Assembly: GCA_903908015.1 (NCBI GenBank) | Contig: CAIVQI010000222.1 | Coordinates: 1 to 8,138, forward strand | Source: an uncultured Bacteroidota bacterium | GTDB lineage: Bacteria; Bacteroidota; Bacteroidia; UBA7662 | Direction of reading: 5' to 3' | DNA length: 8,138 bases | Shown: positions 1 to 7,600 of the stretch, in pieces | Numbering within the stretch: the first letter of the stretch is position 1 | Layout: every line of letters starts with the position of its first letter | The notes under the pieces: generated by a model | Seen by the model: only the letters and a program-made list of their open reading frames with translations | Told to the model about the DNA's origin: nothing | Databases searched by the model: none | Translations under genes and position numbers: made by a program

Positions 1-604
1 CCAACAGCAGTTGAACTGCGAATTTCTAACTTCCGATGACCCTTTCACATTTGGAAGCAGCAATGCGGCAGCGAAAATAACACCTGATATGATCGATTCA
101 TGGATCTTGATTTTGAAAGCGGCCCCGAATGCACGCCTGATTGTGAAAGGAAAGGGCACCTCCGACCGCGAATGGAGATCAAATTTGAAACAGAAATGGG
201 AACGCGCAGGATTGCAAAAAAGCCGGTTAAAATTTTTGGATTATCGGGTTGACCGAATGCAGCATCTGAATGATTACCGAGAGATTGATGTGGTGTTGGA
301 CACTTACCCTTACAATGGCACCACCACCACATGCGAAGCGCTGTGGATGGGTGTTCCGGTGCTTACCATGATGGGACAAAACCATGTTTCTCGTGTAGGT
401 GGGTCTATACTTAAGGCCATAAACTTTGATGATTGGGTTGAACACAATGCCGAAGCGTATGTTGCTCGTGCGGTTACTTTGGCAATACAAAAGGAAGAGC
501 TAAGAAAAGACAGAGTGAACGTGCGTCAGAATTTTTTGAATTCAGTACTGTGTCAGGGAAAAGCACATGCCAAGGCCTTTTTTGACGCGGTACTCAATCT
601 TTGA
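1..604 (+). CDS. GT41-family (O-GlcNAc transferase-like) glycosyltransferase, C-terminal part, 5' end outside window
   Basis: The reading frame is open to the left edge (first full codon at base 2) and stops with TGA at 602-604, so this is the end of a longer gene; the TTG at 11 need not be a start. The ~200 visible residues match the C-terminal catalytic lobe of the Glyco_transf_41/OGT family: FTFGSSNAAAKIT, whose Lys (codon 74-76) corresponds to the UDP-contacting lysine of OGT, then LDTYPYNGTTTTCEALWMGV, which binds the nucleotide sugar, then SRVGGSIL. Bacterial members usually carry TPR repeats and the first catalytic lobe upstream, which would lie outside the window. They transfer a sugar, often GlcNAc, to protein or glycan; the acceptor cannot be told from sequence. 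The normal GSFNN motif reads GSSNA here, a minor deviation. The next gene starts 75 bases later behind its own promoter box, so co-transcription is not required. Family is confident, substrate unknown. Confidence 0.85.
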   Translation, partial: QQQLNCEFLTSDDPFTFGSSNAAAKITPDMIDSWILILKAAPNARLIVKGKGTSDREWRSNLKQKWERAGLQKSRLKFLDYRVDRMQHLNDYREIDVVLDTYPYNGTTTTCEALWMGVPVLTMMGQNHVSRVGGSILKAINFDDWVEHNAEAYVARAVTLAIQKEELRKDRVNVRQNFLNSVLCQGKAHAKAFFDAVLNL

Positions 605-639
605 GGTCAACCCATGGTGCATATTATACGTCTTCAAAG

Positions 640-647
640 TATATTTG
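640..647 (+). promoter_or_regulatory. Bacteroidota-type -7 promoter box (TATATTTG) for the T9SS-secreted protein gene
   Basis: TATATTTG is an exact match to the Bacteroidota sigma-factor -7 consensus TAnnTTTG. A GTG at 617-619 sits 20 bases upstream, where the weaker -33 TTG element would be (two of three bases match). Transcription would begin near 652-656, giving a leader of about 25 bases before the ATG at 680. The box lies downstream of the earlier in-frame ATG at 614, which argues against that codon being the start. Confidence 0.5.
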
Positions 648-679
648 CGATTCTCTTAATAACAAAAATATCTCAATTT

Positions 680-2668
680 ATGAACATTAGAATTTTACCT
701 CTCGCGTTGGCTTTGAGCCTAACGGGCTCTGTCGCCGTTGCCCAGCAAAGCATTCGAACTGCGCAGCCTCTGCCTTACCTCCGTGGTATGGATGCCACCT
801 TGGAGCAGCATGATCGCCCTTCTTCTCCAGCGGCCACCCCTGAAAACACCATTATTTTCCAAGATGACTTTTCAGCAGGCGCTTCTACTTGGACTAATCA
901 GGGTTTTGAGGGCCTCAACCTTGGCACTACGCCCGACACCACAGGTGTATGGGAATACCGCGGTCCAGCCACCACCCCCAATACAGGAACAGGATCTCGT
1001 GGTGCCTATGGTACGGCCAATCTAACGGTTCAGTCGTCAACACCCGCCAACGGATTCATGGTATTTGATTCCGATTGGCTCGACAACAATGGTGTTCAGG
1101 GCGCTTTTGGTCAGGGTATTTTTCCCGCTCCGCACAGAGCCATGCTCATTAGTCCAAGTTTTAATGCGGCGCAATACCCGTTTTTAAATATGGAGTTTTA
1201 TCAGTATTACCGCCGATTTGCTGGACCTACCAGCCAGGCCCAACCTGCAACTTACGTATTGTTTTCAACGGATGGCGGTGCAACATGGGGCGATACCCTC
1301 ACACTCAACGCTAACATAGCGGTGAACCAAGCCACTGCCCGCAACTCCCTGATCCGGGTGAATGTTTCGGATTATATCGGCGGTGCCGCCAATGCAAAAA
1401 TTGCCTTTATGTTCCATGGCGATTACTACTTCTGGCAAATTGATGATGTGAAAATTACCCAAGCGCCAAATCATGATTTGGCCTTGGTTCAGTCTATTTT
1501 CCTTCCCGATACCACCAATGGTCGTTTCCAGGAGTATGGTATGGTGCCTGCCCCAAATACTGGTGGCGTTGTTTTCCAGGCACTGGTCAAAAATGTGGGA
1601 ACTTCCACCCAAACCAACGTTGCGCTCACCGTAAATGCTACCCGTACTTCCGGCGGCGCGCCGCTGTATACAGGTACTAGCTCCATTCCATCACTGGCTC
1701 CTGGGGCAGAAGAGGTGATCAGTCTGGGCACAGTTTTCCCTGCCACCACAGTGGCCAACATGAATGTGAGCTTCAACGTAACGGCCGACAGTACAGACGC
1801 CTACACCCTCAACAATTCCGCAACGCGGCAGTTTGCGATCACGGATTCGTCATTTTCGCCATCTGTAATAGCGCCTGTTTCTCAAGCATTTTCGGGTACA
1901 GGACAATGGGGTAACCCAGCAGCTCAGCAAGTATCTTTGGGCAATTTGTTTGAAATTCTCACTGCTGATACGGTAACAAGTGCCACTGCATACCTGCAAA
2001 CGGGTACCACTGGTACACAAGCAGGATCTTCGGTTGTCTTTACAGTCCGTACACCAGGGACCGATGGTTTGCCTGGCGATCTAACTACAGTGCTCTTCGA
2101 AAGCGATGTATATACTGTAACGTCACAGGACATTGCCCGTGGATTTATTGTGGTTCCGTTCCCTGCTAATTTATTTGGTTCACCTCAGGATCGTGTAGTG
2201 GAGCCAGGAGACCATTGGTTGGTTGCTGAAATGTTCTCTAATAATGGAGCAAATCGCATTCGCTTCCTCGACGACGTGACCTTCACCATGCCTTGGTTCG
2301 TATCGGTATTGTATACCGATCAATGGTACAACAATGGCAACGCCATGAGGATGTTCATGAATTTCGGGCGTGCATCTTCTGGTGTATCTGTTCAAGAACT
2401 TGCCTCGGATGTTCGATTGAATTTGTACCCAAACCCTGCTCAGGGTGACTACGCGATGCTTGATATTGCGGCTGAAAGACCAGCGGGTAAAGTGACTTTC
2501 GAAATAATGGATATGACCGGACGTCTTGTTGCTGCCCAAAGTAGCCAGATTGCTGGAATGAGCGAAACTTTACCGATCGATATCAGTGGCCTGAATGCTG
2601 GCTTGTATCAAGTTCGCGTAAGTTTGCTCGGCGGAAGCCGTACACTCCGTCTGGTGGTAAATCGCTAA
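680..2668 (+). CDS. Secreted multidomain protein with C-terminal T9SS type A sorting domain
   Basis: This encodes 662 residues. The ATG at 680 is chosen over the in-frame ATG at 614 because it directly begins a typical signal peptide (MNIRILPLALALSLTGSVAVA, likely cleaved before QQ at 22) and lies just after a promoter box. Residues ~57-262 look like a jelly-roll of the MAM/choice-of-anchor J type (FSTDGGATW at 195-203, WQIDDVKIT at 252-260). Residues ~265-390 resemble a CARDB/Ig-like domain (VKNVGTSTQTNV, then SLAPGAEE). Residues ~395-563 form a further beta-rich region I cannot name. Residues ~570-662 are a Por secretion tail (LYPNPAQG at 582-589, ISGLNAGLYQVRV at 635-647), which sends cargo across the outer membrane by T9SS, usually to the cell surface or medium. 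No protease or glycosidase active site is visible, so an adhesive or structural role is an inference. A strong terminator follows the gene. Confidence 0.88.
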   Translation: MNIRILPLALALSLTGSVAVAQQSIRTAQPLPYLRGMDATLEQHDRPSSPAATPENTIIFQDDFSAGASTWTNQGFEGLNLGTTPDTTGVWEYRGPATTPNTGTGSRGAYGTANLTVQSSTPANGFMVFDSDWLDNNGVQGAFGQGIFPAPHRAMLISPSFNAAQYPFLNMEFYQYYRRFAGPTSQAQPATYVLFSTDGGATWGDTLTLNANIAVNQATARNSLIRVNVSDYIGGAANAKIAFMFHGDYYFWQIDDVKITQAPNHDLALVQSIFLPDTTNGRFQEYGMVPAPNTGGVVFQALVKNVGTSTQTNVALTVNATRTSGGAPLYTGTSSIPSLAPGAEEVISLGTVFPATTVANMNVSFNVTADSTDAYTLNNSATRQFAITDSSFSPSVIAPVSQAFSGTGQWGNPAAQQVSLGNLFEILTADTVTSATAYLQTGTTGTQAGSSVVFTVRTPGTDGLPGDLTTVLFESDVYTVTSQDIARGFIVVPFPANLFGSPQDRVVEPGDHWLVAEMFSNNGANRIRFLDDVTFTMPWFVSVLYTDQWYNNGNAMRMFMNFGRASSGVSVQELASDVRLNLYPNPAQGDYAMLDIAAERPAGKVTFEIMDMTGRLVAAQSSQIAGMSETLPIDISGLNAGLYQVRVSLLGGSRTLRLVVNR

Positions 2669-2725
2669 GTAGAATTCAGATCCTTGGTTCGCGAGTTGAT
2701 CTCAAGACCCACTGGATACGATTAG

Positions 2726-2761
2726 AAACCGATACTCCGTGAGGGGTATCGGTTTTTTTTT
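2726..2761 (+). terminator. Strong rho-independent terminator after the T9SS-cargo gene
   Basis: Bases 2727-2738 pair with 2743-2754 in an uninterrupted 12-bp stem with one G-U pair, closed by a GTGA loop (GNRA class). A2726 can add a further pair. A run of nine T (2753-2761) overlaps the stem foot and leaves six or seven unpaired U in the transcript. It begins 58 bases after the stop codon at 2668 and ends the secreted-protein transcript. There is no matching T run on the other strand, so it acts only rightward. Confidence 0.93.
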
Positions 2762-2764
2762 AGA

Positions 2765-2772
2765 TAGTTTTG
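2765..2772 (+). promoter_or_regulatory. Bacteroidota-type -7 promoter box (TAGTTTTG) for murB
   Basis: TAGTTTTG matches TAnnTTTG exactly and starts four bases after the terminator's T run. A -33 element would fall inside the terminator hairpin DNA, and no TTG is present there. Predicted transcription start is near 2777-2781, leaving a leader of only about 12-16 bases before the ATG at 2793. The position between a terminator and a start codon makes it plausible despite the missing -33 box. Confidence 0.45.
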
Positions 2773-2792
2773 TACACCTGATCTATAGGCTG

Positions 2793-3812
2793 ATGAAAGT
2801 TCAAAAGCACTTCGATATACGACATCACAATTCATTTAGGGTATCTGCTCATGTCCGTTATTTTGTGGAAACTGAAAAGGAAGAGGAGGTACCCACCGCA
2901 ATGGAAATGGCCGAGCATCTGGGTTATCCCATGATGGTGTTGGGAGGCGGAAGCAATTTGCTGATATGCTCCGACTTAAACCGCGTGGTAATCCACCCTA
3001 ATTTGCAAGGAATCAAAGAACATCATCATGGTTCTGAAGTGATTGTTGAGGCAGGTGCAGGGGTCAACTGGCATCAGTTGGTGCGTTACACGGTCGAACG
3101 GGGCTACGGAGGTTTGGAGAATTTGGCGCTCATCCCAGGCATGGTGGGCGCGGCGCCCGTTCAAAATATTGGTGCCTATGGGGTTGAGTTGAAGGACGTA
3201 TTTGTTGACCTGCTGGGCTACCACCGTGCACATGGACGGATGGTGATGGACGCCGGTGCGTGTCGTTTTGCCTACCGCGACTCGGTGTTTAAGGGCGAAT
3301 TCAAAGATGCATTTGTGGTGTGCAGCGTACGTCTGCGCCTGCACAAGCAGGCCAAACTGAATCTGTCCTATGAAGCCTTACAGCGAGAAATTCAGAAAAG
3401 GGGGCATGAGCCGACAAACCACGCGGAGTTGGCCGATTTGGTGGCGGAAATCAGGAGCAGCAAATTGCCCGACCCAGATTTCATCGGAAATGCAGGCAGC
3501 TTTTTTAAAAACCCGATTCTTACAGCTGAACAATACAAACAGTTAAAAGCGCAGTTTCCCGATATGCCGGGCTATCAAACAGCGACGGAACGGGTAAAGA
3601 CATCAGCAGCCTGGTTGATTGAACAATGTGGATGGAAAGGTGCGCGCAAAGGAGATGCCGGGGTGTACAACAAACACGCCTTGGTGTTGGTCAACCACGG
3701 CCGAGCCTCCGGCGCTGACTTATGGACTTTGGCCTCAGAAATCCGTCAATCTGTCTTTGATCGTTTCAAAATCGTGATTGACCCCGAGGTGGATATACTC
3801 CAAGACAGTTGA
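2793..3812 (+). CDS. murB: UDP-N-acetylenolpyruvoylglucosamine reductase (MurB)
   Basis: MurB is a cytoplasmic FAD enzyme that uses NADPH to reduce UDP-GlcNAc-enolpyruvate to UDP-MurNAc, the second committed step of peptidoglycan precursor synthesis. The 339 residues match the length of the E. coli-type (type I) enzyme. Visible motifs in order: FAD-binding VLGGGSNLLI (49-58), GLENLALIPGMVGAAPVQNI (107-126), YRDSVFK (161-167; Arg162 matches the E. coli active-site Arg159), GNAGSFFKNP (232-241; Ser236 is the proton-donor serine), KTSAAWLIEQCGWKG (269-283) and PEVDIL (331-336; Glu332 matches catalytic Glu325). All catalytic residues are present. The ATG at 2793 is preferred because the upstream in-frame GTG at 2739 lies in the loop of the preceding terminator, upstream of the promoter box. 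The gene converges with the cytochrome gene across 61 bases in which I see no clear terminator. Confidence 0.97.
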   Translation: MKVQKHFDIRHHNSFRVSAHVRYFVETEKEEEVPTAMEMAEHLGYPMMVLGGGSNLLICSDLNRVVIHPNLQGIKEHHHGSEVIVEAGAGVNWHQLVRYTVERGYGGLENLALIPGMVGAAPVQNIGAYGVELKDVFVDLLGYHRAHGRMVMDAGACRFAYRDSVFKGEFKDAFVVCSVRLRLHKQAKLNLSYEALQREIQKRGHEPTNHAELADLVAEIRSSKLPDPDFIGNAGSFFKNPILTAEQYKQLKAQFPDMPGYQTATERVKTSAAWLIEQCGWKGARKGDAGVYNKHALVLVNHGRASGADLWTLASEIRQSVFDRFKIVIDPEVDILQDS

Positions 3813-3873
3813 AAAGCAACCGAAAACATGATGAAAAAGTTTGGCAGCATGGAGCTCAACGCCTTAGATTTAA

Positions 3874-4566
3874 TCAATGTGGATGTTGCTGCGCTGCCAT
3901 GTCGACCTTCAAATAAGCAACCAAAGCGTCCAATTCGTCCTCAGTCAGCACATCGCTTCCAAATCCCGGCATGGCATTTTTACCTTTGCGGATAAAGGCC
4001 TTTGTGTTGTCGCGGTCAAGTGTGCTGTGGGCCAAGTTCTTAGCGCCAGCCACACCTAACGCGCCGTCGGATCCGTGACAAGTGGCACAATAATAAGTGT
4101 ATAGTGCCTTTCCGTGGGGAACGGGATCGTATTGTTGAGAAGCCCGGTCTGTATTAACGCCAACGAGCGCTTCGGCTGGTCCTAGACTACCGAAGTAGTC
4201 TGATTTCTTCATGCGTGGACTCCGGGTCTCGGATACACCCCAGGCATAAATGATGAGCAGGAGCGACAACAATGCCATGCCCTTGTTGGCCTTGCGAAAT
4301 CCGATGACCGCCAGAGGAATGGCAGCGAAAACTGCGATTAATTTCACCCAAAACCAAGCGCCAACGTGAACAGATGGGGTTTGAAGCGCCATTACAATAC
4401 CTGTCAATAGAAATAAGGTGCTCACAACGATCTCCAGGATGCGTGTTTTTCGGATGAATGGTTCAAGTAAGCTGGGCTTTGCCCATAACAATACAGTTTT
4501 GATGAGGTATATCAGCAAGAATAGTGAAACTACCAGGGTATGTGTGTGAAGAAGACCAGTATACAT
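3874..4566 (-). CDS. SirB-like four-helix membrane protein fused to a periplasmic cytochrome c domain
   Basis: This encodes 230 residues from the ATG at 4566-4564, which follows an A-rich stretch typical of Bacteroidota starts; an in-frame ATG at 4605 would add 13 residues rich in Lys and Asn. Residues ~1-115 contain four hydrophobic helices (about 10-29, 44-61, 70-90, 97-112). Their pattern fits the SirB family: His7 and His9 near the start, LFLLTGIVMAL, WFWVKLI, and a final YAWGVSET. Residues ~150-222 form a class I cytochrome c domain with haem-binding CATCH (160-164) and a likely distal ligand Met199 in NAMPGF, close to the cbb3/CcoP-type fold. Four helices place both ends in the periplasm, where haem c is attached. 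It is probably an electron-transfer protein; the partner is not evident, since no oxidase or dehydrogenase gene is nearby. Divergent from the amidohydrolase gene. Confidence 0.85.
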   Translation of the reverse strand: MYTGLLHTHTLVVSLFLLIYLIKTVLLWAKPSLLEPFIRKTRILEIVVSTLFLLTGIVMALQTPSVHVGAWFWVKLIAVFAAIPLAVIGFRKANKGMALLSLLLIIYAWGVSETRSPRMKKSDYFGSLGPAEALVGVNTDRASQQYDPVPHGKALYTYYCATCHGSDGALGVAGAKNLAHSTLDRDNTKAFIRKGKNAMPGFGSDVLTEDELDALVAYLKVDMAAQQHPH

Positions 4567-4616
4567 AGGCTTTTTTTTATCATTTTTGTTGGTTGGCAAT
4601 CGCAACAGGCGAACTG

Positions 4617-4624
4617 CAAATATC
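4617..4624 (-). promoter_or_regulatory. Possible -7 promoter box for the SirB-cytochrome c gene (one mismatch)
   Basis: On the minus strand this reads GATATTTG, seven of eight agreement class with TAnnTTTG (first base differs). It would start transcription about 45 bases before the ATG at 4566. No -33 TTG lies at the right distance, so this is tentative. The divergent intergenic stretch (4567-4677) should also hold the amidohydrolase promoter, but I found no good match on the plus strand. Confidence 0.22.
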
Positions 4625-4677
4625 TACCACCTTACCACATGGCGCACCCATATCCATTTAAAAAATCAACAGGCAGA

Positions 4678-7600
4678 ATGAGCATCCAAACTGGGTTGTT
4701 TTTGAGCCTGTACACCTTGGTTACCCTAGTCACCTTGATCATTTCAGGGCATTTACAGGCCCAGCCCCACTTCCCCTACAATGGCGTTCGGGATGCACGA
4801 CCCGCTACCTGGTACCTGAGTGGGGCAACAATTATCAAATCGGCCGGCGATACCGTCAACGGAGGGGTGGTATTGATCCGAAACGGACGAATTGAAGCGG
4901 TGGGCAAACAAATTCCAAAACCAGCAGACGCGCGTGTTGTGGACCTCAAAGGAAAATACCTGTATCCTGCATTTCTAGAGCCCGCAGCCAATTATGGCAT
5001 GGAGGCATTGAAAAACCAACGCAGCCCAAGGGGTTCACGCCGCGAAGAAGGTCCAGTGCTCCTGCCGGAAAGAGCGGGCGCGTGGAATGCCAATGATGCC
5101 ATCAGGGGCGACCAAAACGCTGCAGAGCTGTTTGTTGTAAAGGCAGAGGAGGCAGAAAAGTGGCGAAAAGCCGGATATGGGGCCCTACTCACCCACCCCC
5201 ACGATGGGATTATGCGCGGCACAGGTGCCTGGGTGTCGACCGCTGAAGGGCCTGAAGGAACTGTTGTGCTGATGCCCGATGCCAGTACACACTACAGCTT
5301 CGACAAGGGCAGTAGCCGACAAGATTATCCCTCCTCACTGATGGGCAGCATCGCTTTGCTGCGACAAACACTCTATGACCTGCAGTGGTATGCGCAGCAG
5401 GCTGCAATCGGCAAAGCGCACGATCAGGTGCTCGACGCGGTACAGCGCACCGCATCACTTCCCAAGATGTTCGAAACCCCCCGAAAATATGATGTGTTGC
5501 GGGTAGCCTCGATGGCCAAAGAATTTGGGTTCCCCTTCATAGCCACAGGAACCGGTGAAGAATATCAATATATTCAAGAGATCAAAGCCACAGGTGCGGC
5601 ATTGTTGCTGCCCCTGAGCTTTCCAGAGCCCCTCGACGTTCAAGATCCATTCGACGCACGCGAGGCCTCGTTAACGGCCATGTTGCACTGGGAAATGGCT
5701 CCCGCTAACCCAGCAATCGTACATCGAGCTGGTGTTCCCTTCGCGATCACTGGGAAGGGATTAAAATCACCGGATGAGTTGTTGCCCCGCATGCGGACGG
5801 CGGTGGAACGTGGATTACCAGCAGGGGCGGCTTTGGAGGCCCTAACCCTGGCGCCTGCCCGACTTTTTGGGGCCGACCAGTGGATGGGAAAAATCGAAAA
5901 GGGGTATCTGGGGAACATTATAGTGTGTTCTCACCCCCTCTTTGATCCTGAAAATCGAATCATTGAGACATGGACGACGGGCAGACCCTACAACAACATC
6001 AAAGAAGAGGCAGAGGTCGATCTGAGGGGCATCTACCAGCTGAATCGGATAGAACCGTCCTCTGCTGACGGTTTGGGTAAGGACATAAACAATCCCTCTT
6101 CCGCATCAACTCAGGTGGTGGCGAAACTAAAAGGGATGCAGCTCGTGCTCGGTGGAAGTCGTGCCAGCTACGAAGCGGGACTCCGCAGCAGCGATACAGC
6201 CAAGTCGGTATCGATGAAACTGCGCTACCGACAAGGTTTTCTGAGTTTGTCGGTTCAAGACAGCAGCATCGGAAGCGCACAAATGCTGCGCATGAGTGCA
6301 TGGCGGGATGGCGTGGCGGGACTAAACGCACGCATGGAGCTGCCCGACGGCAGTATCTGGAGACTCGAATTCGACTCCATAGGTCCACACCAGGCCGACA
6401 CCACCAACAAAAAGGCTAAGCCAACCCCAACCCTGCCAGCGGAAATCATGCGTTATCCATTTGCCGACTTAGGACATGAGACGCTCCCACAACAGGCTAA
6501 CCTCCTCATAAGAGGGGCCACAGTTTGGACCAGCGCTGAGGCTGGGGTGATCAAAGAAGCCGATGTAGCCGTGCGCGATGGCAAAATCCTGGCCATCCAA
6601 AAAACTGGTGCATCTGATCCGGTAAGTTTGTTTGGCAAAGGTGTCGCATTCAGCGTCCGCGACGGAAAGGGCCTACACCTGACCCCAGGCATCATCGACG
6701 AGCACAGCCATATCGCCATCAGCAGGGGGGTGAATGAGGGCACCCGGAGCATCACCGCTGAAGTCCGAATTGGCGACGTGCTCAACCCCGACGACGTGAA
6801 CATCTACCGGCAGCTCGCAGGGGGTGTCACCACCGCTCAACTACTGCATGGATCGGCCAATTCAATTGGTGGACAAAGCGCCATCGTGCAAATGCGCTGG
6901 GGGGTTACCCATCCAGATGCCCTGAAATTTCGCGATGCTCCCGGCTTCATCAAATTTGCACTCGGTGAAAACGTCAAACAGGCCAATTGGGGCGACCGAC
7001 AAGTGGTTCGCTTCCCGCAAACCCGTATGGGCGTGGAACAGGTCATGATGGATGGGTTTCTCAGGGCAAGAGAGTATGAGGAGCGGCGGAAATCGCAACC
7101 CCATACCACGCGTCGTGATCTCACCCTCGATGCTTTAGTGGAAATTCTGCGTGCCGAGCGCTTCATCACTTGCCACAGCTATGTGCAGAGTGAAATCAAC
7201 ATGCTCATGAAGGTGGCCGACTCCCTTGGTTTTAAGGTGAATACCTTCACGCATATTCTGGAAGGCTATAAGGTGGCCGATAAGATGAAGAACCACGGGG
7301 TAACGGCCAGTAGTTTCGCCGATTGGTGGGCCTATAAATACGAAGTCATCGATGCCATCCCCTACAACGCAGCCATTTTACAGCGTGTGGGAGTGAATGT
7401 AGCCATCAACTCCGACGATGCTGAGATGGCCCGTCGGTTAAATCAGGAGGCAGCTAAGACCATAAAGTATGGTGGACTTACCGAGGAACAGGCCTTGAGA
7501 ACGGTGACCATCAACCCAGCCCGTGCTTTGCGCATTGACCACAAAGTGGGCAGCATCGAGGTCGGCAAACAGGCCGATTTGGTGCTTTGGAGCGCCCATC

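Noticed and set aside
1265..1612. Antisense frame of 115 codons within the T9SS-cargo gene
   Set aside because: It is a shadow of a well-supported coding frame, with odd Cys/His-rich composition and no recognisable domain or start signal.
2688..2715. tRNA-like GGTTCGCGAG stretch after the T9SS-cargo gene
   Set aside because: Only a T-loop-like string is present; no acceptor stem, D arm or anticodon arm can be built around it.
2739..2792. GTG start for murB at 2739
   Set aside because: It lies in the loop of the intrinsic terminator and before the promoter box, and the added residues do not resemble MurB.
3813..3873. Bidirectional terminator between murB and the cytochrome gene
   Set aside because: I looked for one, but no stem with flanking T or A runs of useful length is visible.
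4540..4638. Amidohydrolase start at 4540
   Set aside because: It would overlap the start of the divergent cytochrome gene and place about 46 unusual residues before the signal-like segment.
5677..5686. GCCATGTTGC within the amidohydrolase gene, shared with the repeat core
   Set aside because: The match is only ten bases, lies in coding sequence and does not extend, so it is taken as chance.
5999..6388. Antisense frames within the amidohydrolase gene (the largest is 129 codons)
   Set aside because: High-GC coding sequence leaves long antisense frames by chance; these are rich in Arg, Cys and Ser and show no motif.
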